A stretch of DNA of 64,000 nt from positions 133,852 to 197,851 of the forward strand of contig NZ_NUGT01000077.1 of assembly GCF_002574545.1 (NCBI RefSeq), in the 5' to 3' direction. This document shows, piece after piece, positions 46,457 through 58,498 of this stretch. Each line of letters begins with the position of its first letter. Positions within the stretch are counted from its first letter, which is position 1. This stretch comes from Bacillus sp. AFS055030 (lineage in GTDB: Bacteria; Bacillota; Bacilli; Bacillales; Bacillaceae_G). Under the pieces are notes generated by a model, which saw only the letters and a program-made list of their open reading frames with translations, was not told the origin of the DNA and made no database searches. The position numbers were made by a program, and so were the translations under genes.

Positions 46457-47887
46457 ATGTCTATTGATAAGCAACATTGGATGGATGTTCTACCTGCGGA
46501 TCCTTATACTGTAATGGCAGCTGGGTATTTACATAATTTTCATAGACAAGTATTGACGATGTTGTATCAACCTATAATTGGTAGTCAAGCTTTAAGTTTA
46601 TATATGACACTTTGGAGTGAATGTGAACAAACGGATCTTAATCCTAATACATTAACACATCATTCTTTAATGCTTGGAATGAAAAGTAATTTAAAGTCAA
46701 TTTATGAACAAAGATTAATCCTTGAGGGAATCGGCTTACTTAAAGTTTATGAAGGATTTGAAAATGGTACAAAAAAGCTTCTATATGAGCTTCAATCTCC
46801 GCTAGATCCTCATTCTTTTTTTGAAGACCCTATTCTAAATATCTTTCTGTTTAAAACAATTGGAAAAACACAATATCAACGAACTAAAACCTTTTTTAGT
46901 AGACAAGCATTTTCGAAAGAAGGGTTTCGTGAGATTTCCCGTTCATTTGATTCGGTATTTCAAGCTATTACGGTTGAGCAATTAAATGAAATTCAGCAAA
47001 GTAACGACCTTTCTACGCCAAATGATCGTAGAATTTTACAAGACAATCAGCCAATTAAACTATCTGTCAAAATGGAAGAGTTTGATTATGCTTTATTTTT
47101 AGATGGACTTTCTGATTCATTTGTCCCAAAAAGAGCATTTACTACAGAAGTAAAAGAAACAATTTTAAAACTTGCATTTTTATATGGAATAAATCCTATC
47201 CAAATGAAAACGATTGTTATGCGCTCTTTAAATGAAGATAATAAAATTAATATTGAGACGCTTCGCCTTGAAGCAAGAGACTGGTATCAATTCCAACATC
47301 ATGAAGCTCTGCCTACGATTGTGGAAAAGGTCCAACCAATTCAGCATAGACAAATGGTCAATGAGCAGCCATCAACTCAAGAAGAAAAATTAATTCATTG
47401 CTTCGAAACAATATCTCCTCGTCAGTACCTTAAGGAGATATCGGGTGGAGCTGAACCAAGTGAAGCTGATTTGAAAATTATTGAGGAGATTATGATTGAT
47501 CAAAAGCTTCTGCCAGGAGTCGCAAATGTGTTAATTGATTATGTAATGATTCGTCTAGATAAAAAGCTTTCTAGAAATTACGTCATTAAGATCGCAAGTC
47601 ATTGGGCGAGAAAAGGTGTAACTACAGTTAAACAAGCGATGGATCTTGCACGTAAAGAGTTTGAAGAAACTAAACAGAGTGCAACAGCTGCTAAAGCTCG
47701 CTCTAGTAATAGACGAAATAAAACAATTCGAACTGAAATTGTACCTGACTGGTTACAATCAAGTGAGTCCAGTGATTCACAGACAACATCTGCAACAATT
47801 AATAAGCCAGATGATTCATCGATCGATGAAGAACGAAAACGATTAGAAAAAGAACTAGAAATGTTTAAAAATAAAAAGAAACGTTAA
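46457..47887 (+). CDS. dnaB: replication initiation and membrane attachment protein DnaB
   Basis: A 476-residue Firmicutes DnaB (not the helicase), which works with DnaD and DnaI to load the replicative helicase at oriC. The N-terminal winged-helix region (HNFHRQVLTMLYQPIIGSQALSLYMTLWSE) and the C-terminal DnaB/DnaD domain with the YxxxIxxxW-like segment (NYVIKIASHWARKGV) are clear; the last 60 residues are low-complexity and basic. ATG 46457 follows GAAAGGAAT. Directly upstream of dnaI with a 14-base gap. Confidence 0.95.
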   Translation: MSIDKQHWMDVLPADPYTVMAAGYLHNFHRQVLTMLYQPIIGSQALSLYMTLWSECEQTDLNPNTLTHHSLMLGMKSNLKSIYEQRLILEGIGLLKVYEGFENGTKKLLYELQSPLDPHSFFEDPILNIFLFKTIGKTQYQRTKTFFSRQAFSKEGFREISRSFDSVFQAITVEQLNEIQQSNDLSTPNDRRILQDNQPIKLSVKMEEFDYALFLDGLSDSFVPKRAFTTEVKETILKLAFLYGINPIQMKTIVMRSLNEDNKINIETLRLEARDWYQFQHHEALPTIVEKVQPIQHRQMVNEQPSTQEEKLIHCFETISPRQYLKEISGGAEPSEADLKIIEEIMIDQKLLPGVANVLIDYVMIRLDKKLSRNYVIKIASHWARKGVTTVKQAMDLARKEFEETKQSATAAKARSSNRRNKTIRTEIVPDWLQSSESSDSQTTSATINKPDDSSIDEERKRLEKELEMFKNKKKR

Positions 47888-47901
47888 ATGGGAGGACGCT
47901 A

Positions 47902-48837
47902 ATGGAACCTATTCAAAACGCATTTAGTGCATTAATGAAAAATAAACAATTCCAGGACACATTCCAAAAAATGCGACATGAAGTCCGTAGCCACCCAAAA
48001 ATCATTTCATTTTTAGAAGAGCATAAAAATGAAATTACGGATCAAATGATTGATAGTAGCCTTGTTAAGCTATATGAGTATATTGGACAAAGTGTAAATT
48101 GTGAAGATTGCCCATCTTTTAATGAGTGTAAAAATATGGTGCATGGTTATCATCCTCATCTGATTATTCAAGGAAAACGCATCGATGTTCAATATGATCG
48201 TTGTCCAAATGGTGTAAAAAACGATAAACGCAAAAAACATGAGTCACTGATAAAATGCATGTACTTACCAAAGGATGTTCTTCAAGCTTCAATGTCAAAC
48301 TTGTCATTAGAAGACCCTGGCCGTTTTGAAGCGATTTCTGCTGCTAGGCAGTTTATAATGAACTATGAAAAAGGAAAAATGGCTCAAGGTTTATATTTAC
48401 ATGGTCCATTTGGGGTCGGAAAAACGTTTATTCTTGGGGCTATTGCAAATGAACTAGCAGAAGAGGAAATAACTTCGATGCTTGTTTATTTACCAGAATT
48501 TTTACGTGAACTAAAAAGCTCTATTAGTGATGGTACATTAGAGGAAAAAATTGAAGCTGTAAAAAAAGTGGAAATTCTAATGCTTGATGATATTGGTGCA
48601 GAACAAATGTCTAGTTGGGCAAGAGATGAAATATTAGGTACAATACTTCAATACCGTATGCTAGAGAAATTACCTACCTTCTTTACATCAAATGCTGATT
48701 TAAATCAATTAGAGCATCACCTAACCTATTCTCAACGTGGGGAAGAAGAAAGAGTAAAAGCAGCGCGTATTGTAGATCGAGTAAAATTTTTAGCCAAACC
48801 AGTTAAAATTTCAGGTTCAAATTTAAGACATTCATAA
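47902..48837 (+). CDS. dnaI: primosomal protein DnaI (helicase loader)
   Basis: A 311-residue AAA+ ATPase that loads the replicative helicase DnaC. The N-terminal zinc-binding region includes CEDCPSFNEC; Walker A is GPFGVGKTF, Walker B is ILMLDDIGAEQ, and sensor residues follow in FFTSNADL. ATG 47902 follows GGGAGGA. Last gene of the operon, ended by a strong terminator. Confidence 0.97.
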   Translation: MEPIQNAFSALMKNKQFQDTFQKMRHEVRSHPKIISFLEEHKNEITDQMIDSSLVKLYEYIGQSVNCEDCPSFNECKNMVHGYHPHLIIQGKRIDVQYDRCPNGVKNDKRKKHESLIKCMYLPKDVLQASMSNLSLEDPGRFEAISAARQFIMNYEKGKMAQGLYLHGPFGVGKTFILGAIANELAEEEITSMLVYLPEFLRELKSSISDGTLEEKIEAVKKVEILMLDDIGAEQMSSWARDEILGTILQYRMLEKLPTFFTSNADLNQLEHHLTYSQRGEEERVKAARIVDRVKFLAKPVKISGSNLRHS

Positions 48838-48846
48838 AAAAATCAA

Positions 48847-48896
48847 AAAATGGCGCAAAATCACAAATTACTAGGTGATTTTGCGTCATTTTTTAA
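48847..48896 (+). terminator. terminator after dnaI
   Basis: AAAATGGCGCAAAATCAC pairs with GTGATTTTGCGTCATTTT (one G-U) across 10 nt, then T-run. Confidence 0.85.
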
Positions 48897-48948
48897 TCAT
48901 TTCTTTAATATATATAGGACTAGGTGGTGCTAGAAAGGGGGGAACAGG

Positions 48949-49782
48949 GTGATTGAAATTTTTTTCAATGAACCCATTGACGCAGCTTATGTCTACGAAC
49001 GATTACAAAAACGCTTAAAAAAGCAATCGAGACCATACATTTTAAGAAGACACAAAATCAATACAATTTTAATCACATTTCCTCAAAACACTGAAGATTT
49101 AATAAAAAGTATTTTAGTTCCGACACTAGTACAATTTATTTTACTTCAAAAAGAAGATAAATGGATTCAATCCATTTTACATACATCTTTTTTCTATGAG
49201 GAAGACGAGCAAAGTCAAATCATACCTATTGCACAATCATTATTAAGAGGAACTAGAAGAAGCATACCAAACCAGAAAAAAATTCGTAGAAGTAAGCATT
49301 TAGTTTCATATGCACTTTCCGAGTATTTAAAAGATGGAGTAAATTTTAGCTTCGATTCATTTATAACATTTCGTTTAAAGGAATATTATAAGCAGTTAGC
49401 ATATGTTTGTGAAATTGCAATAGATGAGTACAAATTAGAAAATGAATACCAGAATTTGATTGAGAGTCTGAGACAGCAGGTACTTAAAACAGATGCGCTT
49501 ATTCCTCATGTGCATATAGTGTATGACGGAAAATTTAGCGTATATGATCATCTGTTTTTACCAATTACGAAAGATGTATTAAAAGAATATGGTAAACAGG
49601 TTGAAAATAGGGAGTATATTGATAACGAATTAATTTTACCATTAACGGCAATTGCACCGAAAAGAATCCATTTATACACTTCTTCAGTCGATATTTCATT
49701 AATCATTACACTTCAAAATATCTTTCAAGAACGAGTCCTAATACATACATTAAAAGAGTTTTCGCAGGAAAAATTGAAATGA
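48949..49782 (+). CDS. ytxC: sporulation protein YtxC
   Basis: A 277-residue soluble protein matching YtxC by position after dnaI and by the family pattern (SYALSEYLKDGVNFSFDSFITFRLKEY; ELILPLTAIAPKRIHLYTS). GTG 48949 follows AAAGGGGGG. The family is restricted to spore formers; its mechanism is unknown. In B. subtilis thrS lies downstream; here infC follows. Confidence 0.85.
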   Translation: MIEIFFNEPIDAAYVYERLQKRLKKQSRPYILRRHKINTILITFPQNTEDLIKSILVPTLVQFILLQKEDKWIQSILHTSFFYEEDEQSQIIPIAQSLLRGTRRSIPNQKKIRRSKHLVSYALSEYLKDGVNFSFDSFITFRLKEYYKQLAYVCEIAIDEYKLENEYQNLIESLRQQVLKTDALIPHVHIVYDGKFSVYDHLFLPITKDVLKEYGKQVENREYIDNELILPLTAIAPKRIHLYTSSVDISLIITLQNIFQERVLIHTLKEFSQEKLK

Positions 49783-49863
49783 AAATTAATAATTAAAAAA
49801 AGCATTGTCATAAATAAATTTCTTTGATATAATAAATTTCGTTGCGAACAAAGCATACGAATA

Positions 49864-49892
49864 TTGACAACATCATGTCGCTATGTTATAGT
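49864..49892 (+). promoter_or_regulatory. sigma-A promoter of infC-rpmI-rplT
   Basis: TTGACA (49864-49869), 17-bp spacer, TATAGT (49887-49892). Near consensus. Confidence 0.8.
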
Positions 49893-49898
49893 AACGAA

Positions 49899-50103
49899 AG
49901 AAAAGAATACTTATTTGTTGAAGAAGAAGCACCCGCTTCTCACCTGGATGACGCTACATGCTGTTATCAGGTAACAGAATCATTAATTACTTTGATACTG
50001 TCAGTGTGGGTGTATTTATATACCCACACTTTTTTGTTGGGTTATGACTGCTTCAACGATACAAATTAAGATCATTCTTACAATACCTTGGAGGTGTTTT
50101 ACT
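49899..50103 (+). ncRNA. L20-type leader of infC-rpmI-rplT
   Basis: A roughly 200-nt 5' leader with the conserved GAAGCACCCGCTTCTCACC block (about 49926-49944) and a terminator hairpin GTGTGGGTGTATTTATATACCCACAC followed by TTTTTT (about 50004-50035). This matches the Firmicutes L20 leader, by which ribosomal protein L20 represses its own operon through premature termination. The short open frame over it is not a gene. Confidence 0.8.
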
Positions 50104-50619
50104 ATTAGCAAAGACATGATGGTAAACGATGGAATTCGTGCTCGTGAAGTTCGATTAATTGGTCCTAACGGAGATCAACTTGGAATCAAGACAAAACAAG
50201 AGGCTCTTGAGTTAGCTTCGAATGTTAATCTTGATCTAGTGATGGTAGCACCAACGGCGAAACCACCTGTATGTCGTATTATGGACTACGGAAAATTCCG
50301 TTTCGAGCAACAAAAGAAAGACAAAGAGAGTCGTAAAAACCAAAAAATTATTAGCATGAAAGAAGTTCGTTTAAGTCCAACAATTGATGAACATGACTTT
50401 AACACAAAGCTTCGTAATGCAATTAAGTTCTTAGAAAAAGGCGATAAAGTTAAAGCGTCTATTCGCTTCAAAGGACGCGCTATTACGCATAAGGAAATTG
50501 GACAACGAGTACTTGACCGTTTCTCAACTGCTTGTGCAGAAGTTGCAACTGTTGAGTCACATCCAAAAATGGATGGTCGTAGTATGTTCTTAGTCTTAGC
50601 ACCTAAAAACGAAAAGTAA
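50104..50619 (+). CDS. infC: translation initiation factor IF-3
   Basis: A 171-residue IF-3, which keeps 30S subunits free and checks the start codon. N-domain: [23 protein letters not shown]-domain: [18 protein letters not shown]. The start is taken as ATT at 50104, seven bases after GGAGGTG; the next residues (ISKD) fit the family N-terminus, and ATT starts are a known autoregulatory feature of infC. The longer frame to 50044 lies in the leader. Confidence 0.96.
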   Translation: MSKDMMVNDGIRAREVRLIGPNGDQLGIKTKQEALELASNVNLDLVMVAPTAKPPVCRIMDYGKFRFEQQKKDKESRKNQKIISMKEVRLSPTIDEHDFNTKLRNAIKFLEKGDKVKASIRFKGRAITHKEIGQRVLDRFSTACAEVATVESHPKMDGRSMFLVLAPKNEK

Positions 50620-50642
50620 TTTATTTGAGGAGGAAACACGAT

Positions 50643-50843
50643 ATGCCTAAAATGAAAACTCACCGTGGTTCAGCAAAACGTTTTAAAAAGACTGGATCTG
50701 GTAAATTAAAACGTGGTCGTGCATACACAAGCCACTTATTCGCTAACAAATCTACAAAAGCAAAACGTAAATTACGTAAAGCTTCATTAGTAAGCAAAGG
50801 CGATTTCAAACGTATCCGCTTTATGCTTACAAACATGAAATAA
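50643..50843 (+). CDS. rpmI: 50S ribosomal protein L35
   Basis: A 66-residue bL35, very basic, with the [21 protein letters not shown]-terminus. ATG 50643 follows GAGGAGGAAAC; the 6-residue upstream extension has no support. Middle gene of infC-rpmI-rplT. Confidence 0.98.
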   Translation: MPKMKTHRGSAKRFKKTGSGKLKRGRAYTSHLFANKSTKAKRKLRKASLVSKGDFKRIRFMLTNMK

Positions 50844-50885
50844 GAACGATAAACGTATTAGATAGATATCTAGGAGGGAAACAAT

Positions 50886-51242
50886 ATGCCAAGAGTTAAA
50901 GGCGGTACAGTTACACGCGCTCGTCGTAAAAAGGTTATTAAATTAGCAAAAGGTTATTACGGTTCTAAACATACATTATTCAAAGTTGCAAACCAACAAG
51001 TTATGAAATCATTAATGTATGCTTACCGTGACCGTCGTCAAAAGAAACGTGATTTCCGTAAATTATGGATCACTCGTATCAACGCGGCTGCTCGTATGAA
51101 CGGACTTTCTTACAGCCGTTTAATGCACGGATTAAAATTAGCAGGTATCGAAGTTAACCGTAAAATGTTAGCTGACTTAGCTGTTGCTGACGAAAAAGCA
51201 TTTGCTGAATTAGCAAACGCTGCTAAAGCTAACTTAAAATAA
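50886..51242 (+). CDS. rplT: 50S ribosomal protein L20
   Basis: A 118-residue bL20, required for early 50S assembly and the feedback repressor of this operon. [16 protein letters not shown] and [15 protein letters not shown] are typical. ATG 50886 follows TAGGAGGGAAAC. Ended by a terminator. Confidence 0.98.
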   Translation: MPRVKGGTVTRARRKKVIKLAKGYYGSKHTLFKVANQQVMKSLMYAYRDRRQKKRDFRKLWITRINAAARMNGLSYSRLMHGLKLAGIEVNRKMLADLAVADEKAFAELANAAKANLK

Positions 51243-51248
51243 TTTCGT

Positions 51249-51282
51249 TTAAAAAATCCTTAACATTTGTTAAGGATTTTTT
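51249..51282 (+). terminator. terminator after rplT
   Basis: AAAAATCCTTAACA pairs with TGTTAAGGATTTTT across a tight loop, T-run follows. Confidence 0.85.
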
Positions 51283-51290
51283 TATTTTCA

Positions 51291-52112
51291 TTAGACGAAA
51301 CGAAACTCTTTTTTCATGTTATTAACGTTTGACTCATGACAATACTTCGTAAAACTAGACGGAAATAAAAACTCATTTTCTAACGAGTTGATTTCTGCCT
51401 CATTATGACTTTGTACGGCTCTTTGAAGTCTTTTTAAATAACTTCTACCTAGCTCAATTCGAGTAGCAACCTCTTCTTTATTTGCTGAAACTTGACCGTG
51501 GCCAGGAACTAATAATGAGAATTCAAACTTACTAATCAGTTCTTCTGCCTTATCTAAAGTATCGTAATAACTTTTTACACTATCAAATACAATCGGAAGC
51601 TCAAAATCAGATAAATAATCTCCTGTAATCCATATTCCTAAATTTTCAATATAGAGGAATAAGCCATCTTTCGTATGCCCAGGAGTTTCATAAAATCTTA
51701 AAGTAGTCTGCCCTATTTTAATCTCTTGGCCATCGTCACTAATAATAAAATCAATTTTTGGAAATTGTATTGGCCAGGCAGGATTTATATAATTATCATT
51801 GTAAAATTGACGAATTTTCGATAGTTTACTATCTTTTTCTGGATGGTTATGTAAATTTTCACTACCTATCGTCTTAGCGTTAGGAAATGCATAATAACCT
51901 ATAATGTGATCAAAATCTCCATGCGTAAAGTATAAATAAATTGGGCGTTCATTTCTAATTGATTCAACGAATTCCTTTATCTCATTGATTTCATGAGGTA
52001 GCCAAGTTGGATCAACAACAATGATACAATCATCAGTTGCTACAACAGTTGAGTTCGTTTGAAATAATGCGCTTTGAAATACAGTAATATGGTCATTTTG
52101 ATATATAATCAT
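51291..52112 (-). CDS. MBL-fold metallohydrolase with altered metal motif
   Basis: A 273-residue metallo-beta-lactamase-fold protein. The usual HxHxDH reads HGDFDH (FTHGDFDHIIGYYAF), so the second His is Asp; the later ligands ETPGHTKDG, WITGDYLSD and VPGHGQVS are intact. Similar substitutions occur in the superfamily, so activity is possible. ATG 52112 follows AAAGGAG. Substrate unknown. Minus strand, after the rplT terminator. Confidence 0.85.
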   Translation of the reverse strand: MIIYQNDHITVFQSALFQTNSTVVATDDCIIVVDPTWLPHEINEIKEFVESIRNERPIYLYFTHGDFDHIIGYYAFPNAKTIGSENLHNHPEKDSKLSKIRQFYNDNYINPAWPIQFPKIDFIISDDGQEIKIGQTTLRFYETPGHTKDGLFLYIENLGIWITGDYLSDFELPIVFDSVKSYYDTLDKAEELISKFEFSLLVPGHGQVSANKEEVATRIELGRSYLKRLQRAVQSHNEAEINSLENEFLFPSSFTKYCHESNVNNMKKEFRFV

Positions 52113-52187
52113 TGAAATACTCCTTTGTTTAATTTTTAGAAAATTATGATGATGTTTAATATTGTAACAAAATAATAGAAAAAAAAC

Positions 52188-52228
52188 CTTAATGCATTCG
52201 CTACAAATAGGTTAATGCATTAAGGTTA
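52188..52228 (-). terminator. terminator of the nos gene
   Basis: Perfect 12-bp stem CCTTAATGCATT / AATGCATTAAGG with a 15-nt loop; on the minus strand a T-run follows. Confidence 0.85.
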
Positions 52229-52244
52229 TACCCGAATTGAATGA

Positions 52245-53315
52245 TTATCTTGGGAAAAAATTAGGCTTAAGCGTTGTGTCATTGTAACGTTTATGAAATA
52301 CATGAGTTGTGGCAGGAGACATAGGTGGAATTAACCACTTCCAATTACCTGTTATCTCCCGGCAACACGATTCTTCTTGTTTTTCAAATTGGAGAAATTG
52401 CTGCGTTGCAGAATGGTGATCAACAATACTAACACCATATTTTTTATATGAATATAAAACGGCAATATTTAATTCAACAAGTGCACGATCTTTCCAAAGT
52501 GAACTGTTTCTTTTTGTATCTTGGCCAATAATTTTTGCTACTTCAGGCAATAAATTGAAACGAAATTCATCAGCAAAATTTCGAGCACCGATTTCAGTTC
52601 CCATATACCATCCATTAAATGGTGCTGCACTATAGGATATACCACCAATCTCTAGAGTCATATCTGATATCATCGGAACAGCATACCATTTAATATTTAA
52701 AGGAGAAAAATCATATTCAGGATGTTCAATTGGTACTTCGAGTACGATTTCATTTGGAATTGTAAAATAGTTTGGTTCATGATTGTCTAAGGAATAAACG
52801 ATCGGCAAAATATCGAAATTAGTCCCATTTCCTTTCCAACCAAGACGCTCACATTCTTTTGTAAACTCAATCGATTTTGGGTCTCCAAATAGTCCATTTT
52901 CTGTTTTGTAGCCAGCGTATCGTATAAGCTGGTGATTATGGATTTTAAGAGAATTATTTGTTCCTAGATTTGGTTTGAAAATGGTAATTGTAGGTAGAAT
53001 CTTACCTGAATTTGTAGCATATTTTATGTGATGTAATAATTCGTGTTCTATACCTTTATCATCGTTAATATGGCGAGCGTCTAAAACATGAAGCTTATCC
53101 CAAAATAATCTTCCTATACAGCGGTTACTATTACGCCAGGCCATTTTTGCACCGTGCTCTAATTCCTCATAAGTATGATTGTAAAAACCGGTATCTCGTA
53201 TCTCAGTTTCGATACTTTTTAATCGTTTTTCTATGTGATCGGATTTATCTAGTTCCTTATAGCATTGTGTTATAAAAGAATATGCATCTTTATATAGGGC
53301 AGAAGTTGTAATCAT
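52245..53315 (-). CDS. nos: nitric oxide synthase oxygenase
   Basis: A 356-residue bacterial NOS oxygenase domain, making NO from arginine with electrons from cellular flavodoxin-type reductases. Heme-thiolate Cys66 lies in WRNSNRCIGRLFW; the substrate Glu is in WYMGTEIGARNFAD; the C-terminal WKWLIPPMSPATTHVFH is the dimer/pterin-side motif. No reductase domain is attached, as usual in Bacillus. ATG 53315 has GGAGATTAC. Monocistronic with a perfect terminator. Confidence 0.96.
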   Translation of the reverse strand: MITTSALYKDAYSFITQCYKELDKSDHIEKRLKSIETEIRDTGFYNHTYEELEHGAKMAWRNSNRCIGRLFWDKLHVLDARHINDDKGIEHELLHHIKYATNSGKILPTITIFKPNLGTNNSLKIHNHQLIRYAGYKTENGLFGDPKSIEFTKECERLGWKGNGTNFDILPIVYSLDNHEPNYFTIPNEIVLEVPIEHPEYDFSPLNIKWYAVPMISDMTLEIGGISYSAAPFNGWYMGTEIGARNFADEFRFNLLPEVAKIIGQDTKRNSSLWKDRALVELNIAVLYSYKKYGVSIVDHHSATQQFLQFEKQEESCCREITGNWKWLIPPMSPATTHVFHKRYNDTTLKPNFFPR

Positions 53316-53523
53316 AGTAATCTCCAGATGGTTAATTTGATAATCTAGTAATAATTAATAAGCTTCATTATTATACCCTACAAATAATTTGGAGAAAATT
53401 AATATAAAATTTATATGTTTTAATTAGGAGATACGAAGAAATATCTAAAAATTTTGTCAAAAGGAATCCCGAATTGTATAATGTTAAATGTACATAATCT
53501 TAATTAAAAAAGGATGGATGAGT

Positions 53524-54609
53524 TTGTCTACTTTAGATGCAAAGTTACAAATGTTAAAGGAACTAACGGATGCAAACGGCGTAGCTGGATTTGAACATGA
53601 AGTCCGTGAAGTAATGAGAAAATATATTACCCCATTTGCTGATGAGGTTGTAACTGATAATTTAGGAAGCTTAATTGCAGTTAAAACCGGAGACCCAAAT
53701 GGTCCAAGAATTGAAGTTGCGGGACATCTTGATGAAGTTGGATTTATGGTTACACAAATTGATGATAAAGGATTTTTACGTTTTCAAACAATTGGTGGCT
53801 GGTGGTCGCAAGTAATGCTTGCTCAGCGTGTTACCATTTCTACAAAAGAAGGTAATATTACAGGTATTATTGGTTCAAAGCCGCCTCATATTATGAGTGC
53901 AGATGCAAGAAGAAAAGTAGTAGACATAAAGGATATGTTTATTGATATCGGTGCATCAAGTAGAGAAGAGGCATTAGAATTTGGAGTTCGTCCTGGTGAT
54001 CAAGTTGTTCCGTATTTTGAATTCCAAACGATGAAAAATGAAAAATTATTACTAGCAAAAGCATGGGATAATCGAATCGGTTGTGCTATTGCGATTGACG
54101 TTTTAGAACAATTACAAGGCCAAGCACATCCAAATATTGTATTTGGAGTTGGAACGGTACAAGAAGAAGTAGGACTTCGTGGTGCAAAAACATCTACATA
54201 TAAAATCGAACCAGATATCGGTTTTGCATTAGATGTCGGTGTTGCAGGTGACATGCCAGGTGTATCTGAAAGAGAAGCACAAGGTAAATTAGGCAAAGGC
54301 CCTCAAATCGTTTTATATGATGCATCAATGGTGTCTCATAAAGATTTACGTGAATTTGTAGTAAATGTAGCAGATGAAATTGGAATTCCATATCAATATG
54401 AATCAATGCCTGGCGGAGGAACTGACGCTGGTTCAATGCATATTACGATGAAAGGTGTTCCAGCATTAGCAATTACAATTCCAACAAGATATATTCATTC
54501 TCATTCTGGTATCCTTCATCGAGATGACTATGAAAATACAGTTAAATTAATCGTAGAAGTAATCAAACGATTAGATCGAGATACAGTAGAGCGTTTAACC
54601 TATAGCTAA
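53524..54609 (+). CDS. ysdC: M42 family metallopeptidase (glutamyl aminopeptidase type)
   Basis: A 361-residue M42 aminopeptidase. Metal and catalytic residues: His/Asp in [12 protein letters not shown], Asp in [10 protein letters not shown], Glu-Glu in [14 protein letters not shown], Asp in ALDVGVAGD, and His in [12 protein letters not shown] 53524 sits at the best spacing from AAAAGGATGG; ATG 53518 is the alternative, adding two residues. Named ysdC from similarity and position near infC-rplT. Ended by a terminator. Confidence 0.93.
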   Translation: MSTLDAKLQMLKELTDANGVAGFEHEVREVMRKYITPFADEVVTDNLGSLIAVKTGDPNGPRIEVAGHLDEVGFMVTQIDDKGFLRFQTIGGWWSQVMLAQRVTISTKEGNITGIIGSKPPHIMSADARRKVVDIKDMFIDIGASSREEALEFGVRPGDQVVPYFEFQTMKNEKLLLAKAWDNRIGCAIAIDVLEQLQGQAHPNIVFGVGTVQEEVGLRGAKTSTYKIEPDIGFALDVGVAGDMPGVSEREAQGKLGKGPQIVLYDASMVSHKDLREFVVNVADEIGIPYQYESMPGGGTDAGSMHITMKGVPALAITIPTRYIHSHSGILHRDDYENTVKLIVEVIKRLDRDTVERLTYS

Positions 54610-54611
54610 GA

Positions 54612-54647
54612 TAAAAAAATCCCTCATTTATTGAGGGTTTTTTTTGT
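54612..54647 (+). terminator. terminator after ysdC
   Basis: AATCCCTCA, loop TTTAT, TGAGGGTT, then eight T. Confidence 0.85.
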
Positions 54648-54678
54648 TAGTTCTAAATTGAAATTGGTAGCCTACCTT

Positions 54679-54771
54679 ATGAGGAACAAAAAACCAGAAA
54701 TAGGAGTTATAGTACTTCATGAAGCCTTTATGAGGAACAAACTAGGAAGAAATAAGAGTTATAGTACCCCA
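54679..54771 (+). repeat. two direct copies of a 42-nt repeat
   Basis: 54679-54720 and 54730-54771, both starting ATGAGGAACAAA and sharing GAGTTATAGTAC, period 51. Not coding. The remainder of the gap to 54960 is A+T-rich without clear features. Confidence 0.7.
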
Positions 54772-54961
54772 TAATTAATTGACAAGATTGTGATTTTCGA
54801 AAACGTGAAAACCTCTATTTATTAAAGTTTTTTTGCCGCTTTTACCAACCCATTTTTCCGTTTTTTTCATTTTACTGTTATCGAACTGAAACAAATTGTA
54901 GTATGCCTATTACTTGTTTGTAATAGTTTTGTCATATCTTATTGTTATCATGAATGCACGC

Positions 54962-55110
54962 TTTTCAAATAAGGATACTCGGAAATAGAGTTTGAAAAAT
55001 GGTTTCAGAAGGCAATTTTTTATAGCTAATCAATAAAATTTAGACTCCAATTTTGTAAATGGAGTTTTTAAGGAGCCAAGACTTAATTAGTACTTGGCTG
55101 ATTTTTTTTA
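54962..55110 (+). promoter_or_regulatory. opuA leader: bulged hairpin and two tandem terminator-like hairpins
   Basis: Hairpin ACTC/GAGT capped by TTTTCAA (54962-54968)/TTGAAAA (54992-54998) with an 8-nt bulge. Then AGACTCCA/TGGAGTTT plus T-run (55042-55069), and AGCCAAG/CTTGGCT plus T-run (55074-55108), all before opuAA. Confidence 0.5.
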
Positions 55111-55173
55111 TTGGGGGAATCCTTATTTAAAATACGGAGAAGCATATAAATACTAAAGTTTTGAGGTGAGTTA

Positions 55174-58120
<2,947 letters not shown>

Positions 58121-58121
58121 C

Positions 58122-58168
58122 CAAAAAGGACTAACGTAAAGTTAAAATCTTACGTTAGTCCTTTTTTA
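58122..58168. terminator. bidirectional terminator between opuABC and sspI
   Basis: AAAAAGGACTAACGTAA pairs with TTACGTTAGTCCTTTTT across a 10-nt loop. Confidence 0.85.
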
Positions 58169-58186
58169 TGTTTATAACAGATTAGA

Positions 58187-58396
58187 TTACTGGCTTACTC
58201 CATTTTCTAAAACTGTAAGTAGTTCATGTTTTTGGTTTTCTGAAGCATGATTCCAAAAAACTTCAAGAAGTACACCTAAACCTGGTAATACTTTTTCCTC
58301 GCCACTTTGAATCGCATCTACAATTGTTGCTTCTAATTGATCACTTTTATTACCTGAAATATTGTGAAGAACTGCTCCGCGAATATTAAAATTCAT
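58187..58396 (-). CDS. sspI: small acid-soluble spore protein SspI
   Basis: A 69-residue minor spore protein. The signature [30 protein letters not shown] is unmistakable SspI. ATG 58396 has AAAGGAGAAT on the minus strand. In Bacillus it is made in the forespore under sigma-G; a clear sigma-G promoter could not be read here. Neighbour of ysgA and pheS as in B. subtilis. Confidence 0.95.
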   Translation of the reverse strand: MNFNIRGAVLHNISGNKSDQLEATIVDAIQSGEEKVLPGLGVLLEVFWNHASENQKHELLTVLENGVSQ

Positions 58397-58498
58397 TTGG
58401 ATTCTCCTTTCATATTAAGCTTAATGTAGTATTTGTAAACGGAAACGATTTTATGTATGATAAACGATAAGAGATACGATGAAAGGTAAAGGAAATTT

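Noticed and set aside
49842..50069. 75-codon open frame before infC
   Set aside because: It covers the promoter and L20 leader, including the terminator; no ribosome binding site.
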